The notes: generated by a model not told the origin, from the sequence alone. A stretch of 60,334 bases of DNA from Globomyces pollinis-pini (GCA_025399215.1 MU621180.1:1-60334); one strand, 5' to 3'. Positions 47,030 to 59,573 are shown, numbered from the stretch's first letter. Numbers and translations: made by a program.

Positions 47030-49394
47030 ATGAACTGCAAGCATTTTGAAAGTATCCAACTGAATCAGCCAACGACCTTCAATACTCTCCAAGAGAATTA
47101 TCGAACGATCGCTAGATATTCTCTGTTGTTTAGAAACAAACACTACCTAAAAATTCACAAAAAAGGGAAGGAATTGAGAGCTATGCTACAAGTTGATGAA
47201 GGTGTGTGCTATATATTTCTATTGAATCTGTCAGTCATGATTACTGTGCTTTTTATTTTGATTCTCAACCTGATTATTCCTAGGCGATGATATTTTGGAT
47301 TCCGTAAATTCAAATCAAAATCAAAAGAATCAACAGAAGCGGAAGAAAGCTTTACAGGCTAGTGGTATGGAAAAAACTATCACCATGGTCGAAAAAGTAT
47401 TGGATTGTCTTTTACTAAGATCAACAGCTTCCAGTTGCCTGTTGCAACCAATGTAACGATTTAATGGCTTTGGGTAGATTACATGCTTGCCTTCATTGTG
47501 TATATATGGGTTGTTGGGTGAAAGATCACATTAAACCTCATTTACGAGAAAAGTCACATAACTTTGGTATAGCCTCAATTTACTTAAACGTCAGCATTGG
47601 ATTTTTCGCAATGCACTCTTTACTGTCTTCAATGCCATGATTACATCTACGTGCCTGAATTTCAAAGGATTTTGAATGCAGAGAAACACAACTTACACTA
47701 CGTGATATCAAGAATAAGAGGTTTTTTACTTTATTACAAATAATATAGAGCCTTATGTGCATAGGTCATTTGCATCTCCTTGGATACCATCAGCAACGGA
47801 AGTCGGATTGATCCAAGAGTATTCCAAACCTGGTGACTGCACAGGTTTAAGACTTTCTTTTTAAATATATAGGTACACAATTGATGCTTGAGTTTATCAT
47901 AGGGATTCGTGGCTTGCGGAACATGGGATCTACTTGCTTTATGAATACAATCTTGCAGACTATTTTACATAATCCAATGTTAAAGGCACATTTTCTATCT
48001 GATCGCCATTCAATATCACAATGTCCAAAAGATTCTGCTACGTGTATGGCCTGTCAATTGGATAAACTTTTCACAAATGTATTACTTGTTTCGTCTAAAG
48101 TATCATACTATACAGTAACACGTAGATTGTTAGTGTCATAGTTCTGATAAGTCTCCATATACACCCCATACATTTTTGTATGCAATGTGGATGTCTCAAA
48201 AGCATATGGCTGGATATTCACAACAAGATGCCCATGAGTTTTTCATATCACTATTGGATGAATTACATACCAATTGCTGCAGTAACTTTAGTTCCTAATA
48301 TCTGATATTATAGATCAAAACATGCAGTTATCATCTGCTTGTAAATGTATTATACATCAAGTTTTTGGCGGTATGCACTAAATAATATTAAAGTCAAAAA
48401 AGGACTCTTACAGTCGGATGTAACTTGTCTGGAATGTGGAAATGTTTCTTTTACTTGTGATCCTATCTTGGACATTTCTCTAGAAATTAAATCAACAAGT
48501 AAATCTTCAAAGAAATCGAAAAAATCAAATCCATTAGCATCATTACATGACGATCACCATGATAATGAATCTACTTATAACTTATATGAATGTTTAGATG
48601 AGTACTTGGTTTTAGAAGCTTACATTAGATACACTCTTCCAGAAAAGCTGGGACCAGGGATTTATCAATGTAAATCATGTGGTACATCCAAAGTAACTCC
48701 CGACTTCTGTAACAGTATAGGAAGCTACGAAACAATTGTCTTTTAAATCCCTTCCACCTGTTCTAAGTATTCAATTTAAAGTAACCAAAATCAAATTTCG
48801 ATTTATTTTTCATAGAGATTTGAACACAATACTAACAATTCAAACAAAATTGATACTCAAGTGAGAGTTCCATTTAAATTGGATATGACAGCTCATACTA
48901 CTCGATCAGTGAAAATTTCGACTTTGTTAAATCGATTTCCAGGTGGCAGAAGAAATTCAATCAAAATTGGAAATTCTGTTAATTATGATTCAGTGAGGTA
49001 TGCGTCTTAATGTGATTGATGGATTTATAGTGATGGTATTCCAAGTTACCAATACTCTTTGTTTGCAGTTGTATGTCACGAAGGAAAATTAGATACTGGT
49101 CATTATAAAGCGTATTGCAAAGCTCATGGTAGTTGGTTCGAATTTGATGATCACAATGTAACACAAGTTAGCCAAACCCAGGTGTTAAATGCTAATGGGT
49201 AATGATTGATGATCTAATTTTTTAGATACATGTGCTTTTATATCCAAGACCATTGCCACTATTCTCCCGACGACACGTTTGAAGGACAAGGTGAAGGAGT
49301 TTCTGTGGGTATGGCCAGTAATGGAACTGATAGTATGAGCATTATTAAAGAGGAACCACAAGATCCCACAACAATGTTTTTTGATTCACAATAA
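47030..49394 (+). CDS. UBP8: SAGA-type ubiquitin carboxyl-terminal hydrolase (USP22/UBP8)
   Basis: Histone H2B deubiquitinase of the SAGA coactivator. An N-terminal zinc-finger ubiquitin-binding (ZnF-UBP) domain shows CKHFES, CNQCNDLMALGRLHACLHC and LREKSHNF, then QCTLYCLQCHDYIY. The catalytic core follows: Cys box LRNMGSTCFMNTILQ, CLECGNVS / CKSCG zinc pairs and the His box DTGHYKAYCK with WFEFDDHNV. C-terminal tail is Ser/Thr-rich and acidic. About ten introns are needed, most 24-35 nt. One is 28 nt (GTAACT...TATAG near 48692-48719) and joins GTSK to EATKQLSF. All catalytic residues are present. Confidence 0.92.
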
Positions 49395-49445
49395 ATACTA
49401 TTCAGAGCTAAAAGTTTCTTTGAAATGATAATTTATTGGAGATAC

Positions 49446-50006
49446 TCAAGATTGTCTATGCTTGTCAGAAAATTGCAATACTGTTTGTACGTCCCACCGA
49501 TCACTAGGATGAACACCATATTTCATTTCCAAAATAATACCAGTTTTACTATCAATAAGTAAATCCATTGGTCGTTGGTCGGTGCCCAACTCATCACCTT
49601 GATCTTGGAATTTGAAAATGTTCATATATTTCAACTGAATGAACATTGAACGGAAGTTAAGGAATGATACTTTTGAGGAATCAATACCCAACTTTTTATA
49701 GAATGCTTTCGTTCCATCTCCCACCAAGTGTAAATCTTTTGCCCATGGTACTTCTCCCTGATTTTTTCTGACAGTATCAGGTTTTGAATGGAATACAAAG
49801 ACAGGTAAGACTCCAGAAGTTTTCACAATATTAATCTTACTGGAATATTTCTTTAGGTGATAGTTGCAGATTGGACAACCAGAATGACGTGCAAAATGAA
49901 GGTGAATCAATCCATTGGCAGATTGGTTCAATTCAATAACCTCGTTTTGGATTGTAGTAATGCTTTCGAATGGTACGACATCTCCTACTCTAATTGTTGG
50001 TTCCAT
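49446..50006 (-). CDS. peroxiredoxin-like (AhpC/TSA_2, PRXL2-type) protein
   Basis: 186 residues, intronless. Thioredoxin-fold protein with RVGDVVPFESITTIQNE at the start and a CPIC motif after HFARHSG (residues about 46-49), then VLPVFVFHSKPDTVRKNQG, DLHLVGDGTKAFYKKLG and a DQRPMDLLIDSKTG strand. Differs from classical peroxiredoxins (no PxxxTxxC); more like the AhpC/TSA_2 family of redox proteins with a CxxC pair. Probable reducing or peroxidase role; substrate unknown. The stop lies 51 bp from the convergent USP22 stop. Confidence 0.78.
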   Translation of the reverse strand: MEPTIRVGDVVPFESITTIQNEVIELNQSANGLIHLHFARHSGCPICNYHLKKYSSKINIVKTSGVLPVFVFHSKPDTVRKNQGEVPWAKDLHLVGDGTKAFYKKLGIDSSKVSFLNFRSMFIQLKYMNIFKFQDQGDELGTDQRPMDLLIDSKTGIILEMKYGVHPSDRWDVQTVLQFSDKHRQS

Positions 50007-50194
50007 AAAGTTAATTATTTGGTAAACAAAATAATAAGAACTCTCATAGTACTAATACTTTCTAGCAATATAACTCCGTTCAGAGTATCATTCGTTGATA
50101 TAGAGGTGAGTCCAATCTAATGAGATACAATAAAATCTCACATATGCGTGTTCTAAATAGTTTATTAGAATATGCAATTAAATGAAGGAATGAA

Positions 50195-50626
50195 TTAGTT
50201 ATTCTTCTTGTCTTCAGGTTTGTAAGTCACCTTAAGTAAATGGAATCCAAATTCTGTTTTGATTGGTCCATAAACTTTTCCAACTTCGGTTTTTGGATCA
50301 AAGCACACTTTATCAAATTCGTCAACCATTCGCCCTTTCCCGAAACTACCTAGACTTCCACCATTTTTACCACTTGGACAGATAGAATGCTCTTTAGCTA
50401 ATTCTTCAAAGGTAGATGTTTCGCATTGTTTCTTGAGTTTCTTGCATTCATCTTCAGTTTTAACTAGAATATGAGAAGCTTTGATGTTATTCTTGTTGTC
50501 TTTTTGATTTATCAAGCGGGTTAACAACCAGAAAGCTAACATTAGGATGTGAAATCCATTAATTGGGCCAAGGATTGGTTTTGACAACTCAGTCAAAATC
50601 GTAGTGAGGAAAGCAGGTAATTCCAT
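50195..50626 (-). CDS. parvulin-type peptidyl-prolyl isomerase, membrane anchored
   Basis: 143 residues. An N-terminal hydrophobic region (FHILMLAFWLLTRLI at about residues 26-40) anchors a parvulin domain: KASHILVKTEDECKKL, FEELAKEHSICPSGKNGGSLG, FGKGRMVDEFDKVCF and GPIKTEFGFHLLKV. The active-site Cys/Asp/His positions of Par14/PpiC-type parvulins look conserved (ICPSG, GFHL). No WW domain, so it is not a Pin1 orthologue. Probably assists folding of secretory or membrane proteins; this is inferred from the anchor only. Confidence 0.82.
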   Translation of the reverse strand: MELPAFLTTILTELSKPILGPINGFHILMLAFWLLTRLINQKDNKNNIKASHILVKTEDECKKLKKQCETSTFEELAKEHSICPSGKNGGSLGSFGKGRMVDEFDKVCFDPKTEVGKVYGPIKTEFGFHLLKVTYKPEDKKNN

Positions 50627-50841
50627 TTACAATAAAAGCAAAAAAAATCAATCCGTAAACTGAACCAATATTATCGTAGTACAAAATGAAACTCAGAGTG
50701 ATACAAGGTGGGGAATTGCAATCTATGACGAAAGTTGCCATTGCGAAATCGCGACAATCTGTGATAGTAACAAGATAAAAAAATAAGATGTATGCTTTAA
50801 TATAGTACTTTATATGAGGTTGAGGTTTAATATTACAATGA

Positions 50842-51862
50842 TCATGAATGATGCAAGTAATGGAAATGAAATCGTTCTGAACCAGTTAATGAAAATATTT
50901 GATCATAAAGAGTGAATTCGACGGCAGTTATTAGTCCTTTAAGAACACTTCGCGGCCCTAATCCTGCCAATACTAATTCTTTAAATCCAATTTGTTTGCT
51001 GATTGATTTCAGTCGACCAACGCATGAGATTTTCTCTCCTGGTCCATTTTTATATACATGAGACAGAATTGAATCTGCAGGATTGCTAACAATAGACGCT
51101 AAAGTACCGGCAATGTAACCTGAACCCAAACTAATGTTGAGCTTTTCTTTACCGGTTGCCTAACAGTTTAGTCGAGTAATATTTTACAGAATGTGGGTTA
51201 ATTTCAAACCACTTGAACATCTGAGTGGATACAATTCCTTGCATTCCAAACTGTGTCATAGTATATGGAATACGAGAGTTGAAAACCGTTAGAATCCTGG
51301 AAAATAAACTATTTCCTTCACTCTGTATAAGTCGTTGGATTGGATTCATTGTTTGCCTTTGGTTCGAATTGAGAAAGTTTGATTCTAGATTATTCAAAAA
51401 GAAATCAGAAGTAATCTTGGATGCTGCCGCAGATCCAAAATATATTGCACCATGATAGTCGTATGCTAAATCTTCACCAAGTATTTCTATGGCCTTAATC
51501 TTGTAAAATTCCACACCACTAAACTTGAGTAATCCTAATGAGTTGTAAATTAACTATATATCCAACCTTTTGTGAAGTGATGTAGAAAAGTCGTTTGGTA
51601 TCCTGCCGTTATTGTTTGACTTCCATCCTTTATGACAACTTTTCCTAATGTTCCAAGAGAATTTGGAGTGGATTTGAATTTTTCGGAGACAACGTCCTAT
51701 CATTAGAATTGGTCACCATTTACAAATGACTTCAGAATTGGATGTGTAATTCCTCGAGATAATCCTCCTACTAATGCAGCATTGACATAATAAGTCCCAT
51801 TATATTTGGCTGTTTTTTAGACTCTCAACATAAATACCCTGATCAAACCTTGAAGAGGACAT
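50842..51862 (-). CDS. divergent mitochondrial phosphate carrier-like protein (SLC25A3 family)
   Basis: Starting MSSSRFDQ, five exons joined by 27-32 nt introns give about 300 residues. Matches to phosphate carriers: YYVNAALVGGLSRGITHP at the start of repeat 1, LLKFSGVEFYKI, AIYFGSAAASKI in repeat 2, RIPYTMTQFGMQG and, in repeat 3, GSGYIAGTLASIVSNPADS. The third-repeat signature NPADS is intact. In repeats 1 and 2 the Px(D/E)xx(K/R) signatures are replaced (FDVVSEKF and NNLESNFL). So transport ability may be changed or lost. The reading frame is intact, with no stops. Role by homology: phosphate/proton import into the matrix. Confidence 0.78.
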
Positions 51863-52071
51863 TTTTACCCTTGGTTTAACTGGTGATAAAAAGGAAAATC
51901 AATAGCAAAATTGGGTGTTGAATTTATAGCAATGAAACTTGATTGAAACAGCGCGTAACACTAACCACATAGGCAACACATTTATTGATAACTTTTACTT
52001 TTTTAGGGATTAATCAGATACAAGGTGTGAAGTAACGGTTGAGAATCCACTAAAATGTTATTGAGAAATTT

Positions 52072-55000
52072 TTACTGAATATCTTTCTCGACTCTCCAAT
52101 AATGATCTGCAAAGTCGCTTTTGCCTATTGAATGCATAAACTCTTCATCGTGTGTTATAATGATCAACTGAAAGTTTTTTTGAGCTGAGCGGTCCTTGAT
52201 GATACTTGCAAGTGTTAGCTCTTGTAAAATACAATACCTAACTAATCCGTTGGCGAGACTCTCAATATTTTCGGTATCTAAATTGGTCGTAGGTTCATCC
52301 AATGCTAGTATTCCACAGTTTAAACAAAAGGTTTCTGCTAATGCCAATCGAATAATAATACTGGCCAGTACTCGCTGACCAGCACTACATCTACCTCTCA
52401 AATCCATTTCAACATCTCCTCGAACCATTACCACCTAGAAGGTTTTGTTAAGGTATAGAACTTACTCTGTAGTTATAAGATCGCCTGGCCCCCGTTCCCC
52501 CTTCCGCATCTGGGTCAGAACGAACTGCATGCGTTAGTAAATAACTGTTACTTTCTATAACGTCAATATCTTGTCCTCGATAAGTCTTCTCCCACAATTC
52601 TCTGATAATTTTGTTAATTTCCGCCATTTTGACTGCATGAAAACTCATAATTGCTCTATTTATAAACATTAAACATGTAAATACCTATCCAAAGCTTTCG
52701 CATACTTTTCCAAATCTGCATTTGTCATTTCATTTGACTAAAGTCAACACACAATGAATCATACCTTCACTTTAAACTTCATTTCCAAGTATTTACGATC
52801 AATATCCTTATAATCAGAATTTAATTGCCGTGATTGGATTTTCATTTGCTCTTCTAATTGTTTTAATTTTCCAATCAACTCTGATCGCTCTGCTATATAA
52901 TTATCGTATTGATCTTTTAAAGTATCATAGTGAAGCATTGCTGATCGCTGATCCAGTGTGATTAATTTGGACTTCAATGAAGTGATTTGCTCTTGCAATT
53001 GTAGTTCATCTTTCTTATATTTTCGAATTTTCATGTTATCATCAATGTTTCTCAACATCACTTGAATTTCCGAAGTTTGCTTTGATAGATATTCTAAATT
53101 CGTTACAATTTGACTTAATTCATTTTGCAACGTTTTCAGTGTTGATTCTAGTTTTGTTGTCATATTTACACAATCATCATACTGATTATCTTTTCGATCT
53201 TCGATATATCTATAAATAAGTGGAACGGGTTACTATTACCTTTGAATATCTCGCTCAATTGAGTTTATTTGATTCACAGAGTTAGAAACAAACTGATATT
53301 GCTTTAAAAGAATTCCTTCTTGGGTGGAGCCATCAAGTTGAAGGTCTTTCAATTGATTTGTCGTTAATAAGATTTGCTGAGGAAGATCAGCCGATCTGGC
53401 ATCGATATCGTTCTTTTGTTTTTGTAATCGTTGCATGTCTCTTTGGTACCCTGAAATCTGTAGACCAATATTTTCAATATCTTTCAACTGAAAATCTAAA
53501 ATTTGATATCTATCCTTTAAATCCCTCACTTTTCGCTCTTGTTGATTAACACCTTGTTGTTTCATCCGACTTTGGGTATTACTTAAATCAATTTTAGTTC
53601 GAATCTGTTTGCATTTCAATTGGATTTCTTCGTATTCGTTTTGAACTTCTTCAATGGTTTTTAGATTTCCTGATAAACTTAAATCTCTATTGATAACTTC
53701 AATATCTTTATCCAGTTGTTCAATTTCTCGCAACATCCTTAGAAATTCCTGTGCACGTATTTTAGATGATTGGATCTGCGTGACTTCAATCTCGATAATT
53801 GAAATATCTGATTTTAACTACGAAATCAGAACAGTTACAGAGTTACATCATCTAATTTCTTTTTCGCTGTAGCTTTTTCTTTCTCATATTGATCTCGTTG
53901 CTTTCTCAATTCAGTAAGTTCAATATTAGAAAGTCTTTCACAATCATCCCAGGCAGATCGAAGTTCTTTTAGGGCATTTAAGGTCTTGGTCCATTTTTCC
54001 AATTCAGCATCGGCTTTTTTGGTTGCATCTGGGACTCTAGCAAGGACCGTATCAAGCTACTGATTAAACGAGATTTGAATACTTTTCCTTGAAACTCAGT
54101 TTCGGCAACAGTGTCAGGGAAGGATCTGGCACAAAGTGGACAGCATTTACTCTCCTTGAATTTGGCTATAAACTTGGTATACATACCACCTGCACTTTTC
54201 ATAGTTGCCACATTGCTAATAGTTAATATGCGGAGTATTACCTTTTGTAATGCTCGCATTCACTCTCAGCGGTAGCCAATGCGGAAGGATATTCTTTACC
54301 TTCACAAACCTTTCGAATATTATTCAATTTAGCTAAATTTCGTTAATTCTACACTAGGTACTCTCTAGTTCACCAGATTTCGCCTGAAAGCTTTGTCGAA
54401 CTAATAACAACTTGGCGTCAATAGTAGATGATTGTGCAAGCTCCTTTTGATAATCTTCTCTGACGTCACTCAAATGTGTTTCTTTCTCTCTGGTAGGGGT
54501 AAACAACTGAATTTCTTACCGAAGCAAAGAGTCGATATCTGATTCCAAAGTTTGATGATTAAAGTTTCCTTTCAGCATGCTTTGACATTCAGCCATTAAA
54601 GAAGATTTTCTAATAATAAGAAAGAATATGATATTACATTCGATTGAGGCTGTTTTGCTTTCTGTCCTTGTCACTTTTCTTCAAAGATAATCTTGCGCGA
54701 GTATCCCCTTGTAGATTTAAAATAGACATTTCATCTCGTAATTTTTGAGCATCTCGTTCGTAACCTTGCAAAGTGTTATTTAAATCTGAAATTCCAGAAT
54801 CTTTGTCTAAATTCTTTAATCCATCTTGCAAATTTTCCAATAAAGCTTCTTCCTCTGCAATATTTGCTTTTAGCTCCTCTAATTCACTTGTCGTAGATGA
54901 CAATGTTTGACTTTTCTTGTTCGCATCCTCAATTTTTGTTTTGAGTGATTCCTATTATAAATAAGATATTCATCTGTACCATTTGTTGTCGAATCATTAG

Positions 55001-56638
55001 TTGACTTTCTTCACATCCTGATAAATTTGATTTTAATGATTGTAAACTTTCAATCAACTCATTTTCTTTCTTCTTAAAAACATCCTTGGCAGATTTCATT
55101 TCATTATCTTTGGTTTTCAATTCAACTTGTAATCGATTGATAAAACGTTGAGTATCATTTTCTTGAAAGTTATTGACATCAAATTCATCAAATTTATGCT
55201 TTAAAATAATTTCAATGATTAATTTCTTTCTGTCTTGTAATCTTTGAAGCTGTGAATTTTTTTCTGCTTGATATTGTCCACGAATAGTATATTGTTCTGA
55301 TACTTGACGTCTCAAATCATCCTCCTGTTTAGTAATTTCAACTTTTCTTTCTTCTAATCTTTTTTGATCTGATATTTGTGTATGAATAGAATTATGATGT
55401 TGTTTCATTACTTTTTCAAGATCCTCATCAGTGTCTACATCATCATTAAAAAGAAAATCTGATTACGTGGTAATATAGTTAAATTAGTGGATAATGTTTC
55501 AATATTCTTTAAAATCATCTCTCTTTCTAATTGAAATTGGTCAATTCGATTTCGAAGTTGGGAAATTTCTTGTCTTCTTTCAATAACACTATTCAATTCA
55601 TTTTCCAAATTTTGAATGAGACCATTTTGACCATCAAGCTCATTGATTCGCTCCTGTCCTTTTTGAATGGAAGTTTCGGTTTTCGATAATTCAACACGTA
55701 ACTAGTCCAAGTTAGATTTTTAAAGCTCAAGTACTTTTGCGGCTCTTTCTTTATCAATTCTATCTGATTCCAATTGGGTTTGGTCCACTTTGATATCAAT
55801 AGCTTGCTTTTTGCGAATGTGTTTGATATTATCCAATGCCTTTGTATATCTACAAAATCAAAAATGTTGATTAAATGACCTTGTAGCTGCAAATATTTCA
55901 TCAAACTTTTTCTTCAATACACTAATAACGAGTTTAACTTAATATTCAATTTACCTTGGTTCTGATAAAGGCCAGAATGAATCCTCTTGGTGACAAAAAA
56001 TGACATTTTCTAGTATAGCTTTAGATACCCCTAAATGAATTGGCAATTCTGTATCAATCTCTAATCAATTATCAACTTTGTTTGATCAAATTACCAGCAC
56101 AACGTGATGTTAATGAATATTGTTCGCCACTGTCAGGATCCCTTAATAACAATAAAGATTCTAATGTCCTTTGAGTCATTTTCGATGCCTTTTGGGAAAC
56201 TAAAAGTGATCTAGTCACCACTAATTCTGTTCCATTAACGTTATGGAATTTTAATTTGACTTGTGCCTTAATATCGGTTTTATGTGCCAACTATCTCATC
56301 AAATCAAAGACAAACTAACCTAAGGGATTCATTTAGTAATAAATAGTACCTTTGGATCATAAACAAATGCACCACCTTTTGTATTTGGTGGTAATTCACC
56401 GGTAGTAGCATATTTCAAACATTCAATGATTGTCTACCATGAATTCATTCGATTGTATCTTACTGTTTTTCCAGCTCCATTATGTCCAACTACAATTTAA
56501 TTCATTGATGAATACTGATTAAAGTTAGAGGAGTATAGAAATGTATGATTTCTTCTTTTTGGTAATCAAATGATCGTATTCCTCTACACTTGAATGCATT
56601 CTATCGTACCTTATAAGAAGTGACTCGATACTAGACAT
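52072..56638 (-). CDS. RAD50: RAD50 DNA repair ATPase
   Basis: SMC-like ATPase of the MRE11-RAD50 complex; tethers and processes DNA ends. Starts [10 protein letters not shown], with a 26-nt intron joining [11 protein letters not shown] and another before GHNGAGKT (Walker A). A very long coiled coil follows in two halves around the zinc hook CCPLCARSF at about 54130-54150. The C-terminal ATPase lobe has the ABC signature [19 protein letters not shown] and Walker [13 protein letters not shown], ending EKDIQ. Many short introns interrupt the coiled coil, so some exon edges are uncertain. Length (about 1,270 residues) fits the family. Confidence 0.95.
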
Positions 56639-57030
56639 GGTTGAATTCCTTGGTTGTTTTGATGTATCTTGTTGAGTTGTCTGAAAAAAATACAACACTT
56701 GTAAAGTGATGGTATGTTGAACATACAAATCTTAAGATGATTGAAGAGTTTATTGAGTCTCAAATTAAAAGATGTTGTTGGTGTAGATGGATATCACAAT
56801 AACTTTACTAAAGCAAGTCTTGTTTACAATACAACGTGAAAGTATCAGTAATGCATAACCATTATCTATCGAATTCGATAGATAATGGTTCATGTCTATT
56901 GATATACTAGAGTTTCACCATAGAAATATTTTTAACTTTCAACGCGTCCTTGTAAACAAACAAACCCATTTTAACTCATTCAAATTGTATAGTTATACTC
57001 GAAACTTTGGAAAACTCATACTAAAACTAA
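56639..57030. promoter_or_regulatory. divergent promoter region of RAD50 and a membrane-protein gene
   Basis: About 390 bp between start codons of the two genes. AT-rich, with the perfect palindrome at 56857-56890 near its middle. Promoter elements themselves cannot be named. Confidence 0.5.
56857..56890. repeat. 34-bp perfect palindrome, no spacer
   Basis: The half-site AACCATTATCTATCGAA is followed directly by its reverse complement. Every base pairs and the symmetry breaks at the next base on each side. Confidence 0.97.
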
Positions 57031-58132
57031 ATGCAAATGAATAATAGAGACAATCAATTAGAGATGGATAGAGAAAGTTTGATTGACAATCAACAAACAG
57101 ACCTCATGATTGAAAACAATCAATCATTAACTTTAACTGATATACAAGGTGCCGATATAACTGATATTGAACCTTCAACTCTAAATCAAAGTGGTATGGA
57201 TACAAGAATTCCTACCAGACTTGACAATGACTTGGTTATAATTCCAGCAGATGATGATAATACACCCCTAGCACATTTATTTCCAAATACTTACATTATA
57301 AGATCGGCAACTGGGGAAGAATCGTTTGCTGTTGGTGATATTCCACCTGAATATAGTATTGGAGATGAAATATTACCACCTTATTCTCCAAAACGCGTAT
57401 CAGACGTTGGTTTATTTAACGCACTCCATGTACTATGTGAACTTTATTTATCGTTGGATTTGGTAATCTACTCCTTTTCACTTTTATTACAATATCCCAT
57501 CAATTTAACCGTTTTCAGTTTATTTTAATGTCGAACTATTTTACTAATATTTTGAATAGTTTTTGAACTCTGCAATACTCTTCTTTACCACCATGATGTT
57601 TCTAACATGGGGAAAGCCAACCACAGGATTGTTTGTTCCCGCAAGTTATGTGACACTATCAGTATTGGGAAAGCTAGCGTTCAGCTACGTAAGACGAATA
57701 ACTAGATATATTAACATAATATAGAAACATCCTAAATGGATGTTATTTTTTTCTGGTACCTACTTTGCAAGATGGGCAGGAGATTTGGCAGTAGCAATCT
57801 ACGTTTTTATCACACAAATGACAAAATATTATGATATGCCACCATTTATTATGATAATAACTTTACCAGTTATTGGTCTACGAGGATTTTACATGGATTT
57901 ATTTCCTTGTTACAATACTTCATTACTACAAATAGATGAAATTGCTCAATGTCCAACTTTTGAAGAGTTTGGAACTCCTTGGAAACCATTATTCCCATTA
58001 TTTGCTTTGGTGGTACGTATTCTGATTATTTTATCTTTTTAGTTATTACCACAATTTTCAATGGTTTCATTACTACTTATTGATTCATGGCGAGTTGAAA
58101 CCAATGGAGATGATGATATCTCTTTAGTTTGA
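57031..58132 (+). CDS. multi-pass membrane protein with acidic N-terminus, unknown
   Basis: Four exons; starts MQMNNRDNQLEMDRESL. The first 110 residues are acidic and Asn/Asp-rich (soluble, probably cytosolic), with GDIPPEYSIGDEILPPYSP (a PPxY-type motif, PPEY, that could bind a WW domain). After a roughly 100-nt intron come four hydrophobic segments (LNSAILFFTTMMFL, YVTLSVLGKLAF, WAGDLAVAIYVFIT, FIMIITLPVIGL) and a last one near the C-terminus (FSMVSLLLID). The tail is acidic (DDDISLV). Family not recognised. Divergent from RAD50. Confidence 0.6.
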
Positions 58133-58601
58133 CCAATCCTTATTAGTGTAATAGAAATGAATAGATATCAATTTTTAAACTACTTTATTAAACGGTGAGT
58201 GAAAAAGAGTTTCAAGATGGATTGAAACAGGAAATTCCGTGACGAATGAATTGATGAAAAGATTGATTTGAGTCTGTGTTCAATACAAATATTTCATTTG
58301 ACTCTTTAGTCTCAGAGGCGTTACCACACGATCAGTTTGAGTAACGTGTAATGGTACGAAATGTGGAGTTTTACGTAAAAATTTACTTGAAAATAAGCTA
58401 TAAATGAGTATTCATGATCACTGGACTATGATGCGATGAAATGTACAGTCAAACAACTGCATTTCATTGACGTTTTCGTATTCAAAAGGGATCCCTTGAA
58501 CAACTGAAACGACATCACATTATCAACCAAAGTAACAAAAATTCGTCATAAAGTATTCCTTTTTACCTAAAGAATTTGATTATTGTTAAAATACTCGTCA
58601 A
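58133..58601. other. intergenic, no gene seen
   Basis: 470 bp between two plus-strand genes. AT-rich, no notable repeat or coding signal. Confidence 0.55.
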
Positions 58602-59573
58602 ATGTCAACAATCTCGATACCAATGGAATGGCAAACCGCATTTCAATACGCAACATTAACCATAACTTGTATTGGAACAATAGCTAATATACTGGTCATT
58701 ACTGGAATATATCGATCCAGAAATGTAAGGGGAACAGCAGACTTTTCCTTAAATATCAATTTGGCATTGGCAGATTTAATTACTTGTATCTCTTGGATTT
58801 CAACTCAAGCATACTTACTTACTGGTAATCAACTACAAAAAAATTCTACATTTTGTTCTACTAGTGGATTTTATCTATATTTCTTATTGGCGTGTTCAAT
58901 ATTCACGTTAATTGCCATTGCTTTATTTCATTTCAGATCTATTGTATGGGAGAAAGGACTTTCGAAACCATTACATGTTATTATTGTGATATGTCTCATC
59001 TGGATTATTTCTATATTTGGATCATTATATGCTGGTGGTTTATTACCAGCCATTCATACAGAATTTGTCGTTCAACCTTCCGGTTTATATTGTTTATGTA
59101 ACTTTACATCCAAGAATGGATTTGTCCAATTTTTTAATTATGGTATCGTTGGAGTATTATATGGAACTCCAATATTACTTGGATTAGTATATTATTCTAT
59201 ATGGAAAAAATTACATCAACATCGAATCTTTGTCAACAGTAATCGAATGTCACTTAGTTCAAAACGACCTAAAACTGTCAATGTGAATGTAATGATTATT
59301 CGAAGGGCAATGGCAGTATCATTAGGATTTGCAGTGGTATTTTATTTCCAATCTACCATGATATTATACCAAGTCATCACCAGTACTGAAATTGCATGGT
59401 ATTTTGATGCAATTGGTGCTTGTTTAGCATCTCTTAATACTGTTATTAATCCAACTTTATTTTTAACATTAGATATTCGTTGTCGAAAGGCACTTTATGT
59501 AATGTTTGGATTCATTGTTGATGATGAATTGACTTCTAATGAATATAGTTCTCGTTCGAATTCGACAAAGTAA
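58602..59573 (+). CDS. rhodopsin-like (class A) G-protein-coupled receptor
   Basis: 323 residues, intronless, seven clear helices. TM1 has IANILVITGI (Asn of the GN motif). TM2 has NLALADL (the class A LxxxD core). Cys before TM3 and a matching Cys pair in the second extracellular loop. The end of TM3 reads ALFHFRSIV where DRYxxIV is usual, so the Arg is kept but Asp and Tyr are lost. TM6 and TM7 end with NTVINPTLFLTLD, an NPxxF variant of NPxxY. A cytosolic basic loop (SLSSKRPKTVN) precedes TM6. Ligand unknown. Class A receptors are rare in fungi, so this is a notable member. Confidence 0.72.
   Translation: MSTISIPMEWQTAFQYATLTITCIGTIANILVITGIYRSRNVRGTADFSLNINLALADLITCISWISTQAYLLTGNQLQKNSTFCSTSGFYLYFLLACSIFTLIAIALFHFRSIVWEKGLSKPLHVIIVICLIWIISIFGSLYAGGLLPAIHTEFVVQPSGLYCLCNFTSKNGFVQFFNYGIVGVLYGTPILLGLVYYSIWKKLHQHRIFVNSNRMSLSSKRPKTVNVNVMIIRRAMAVSLGFAVVFYFQSTMILYQVITSTEIAWYFDAIGACLASLNTVINPTLFLTLDIRCRKALYVMFGFIVDDELTSNEYSSRSNSTK

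Noticed and set aside
48700..48735. A 16-nt intron in the USP22-like gene
   Set aside because: A 28-nt GT-AG intron slightly upstream restores the conserved CKSCGTSKEATKQLSF reading better.
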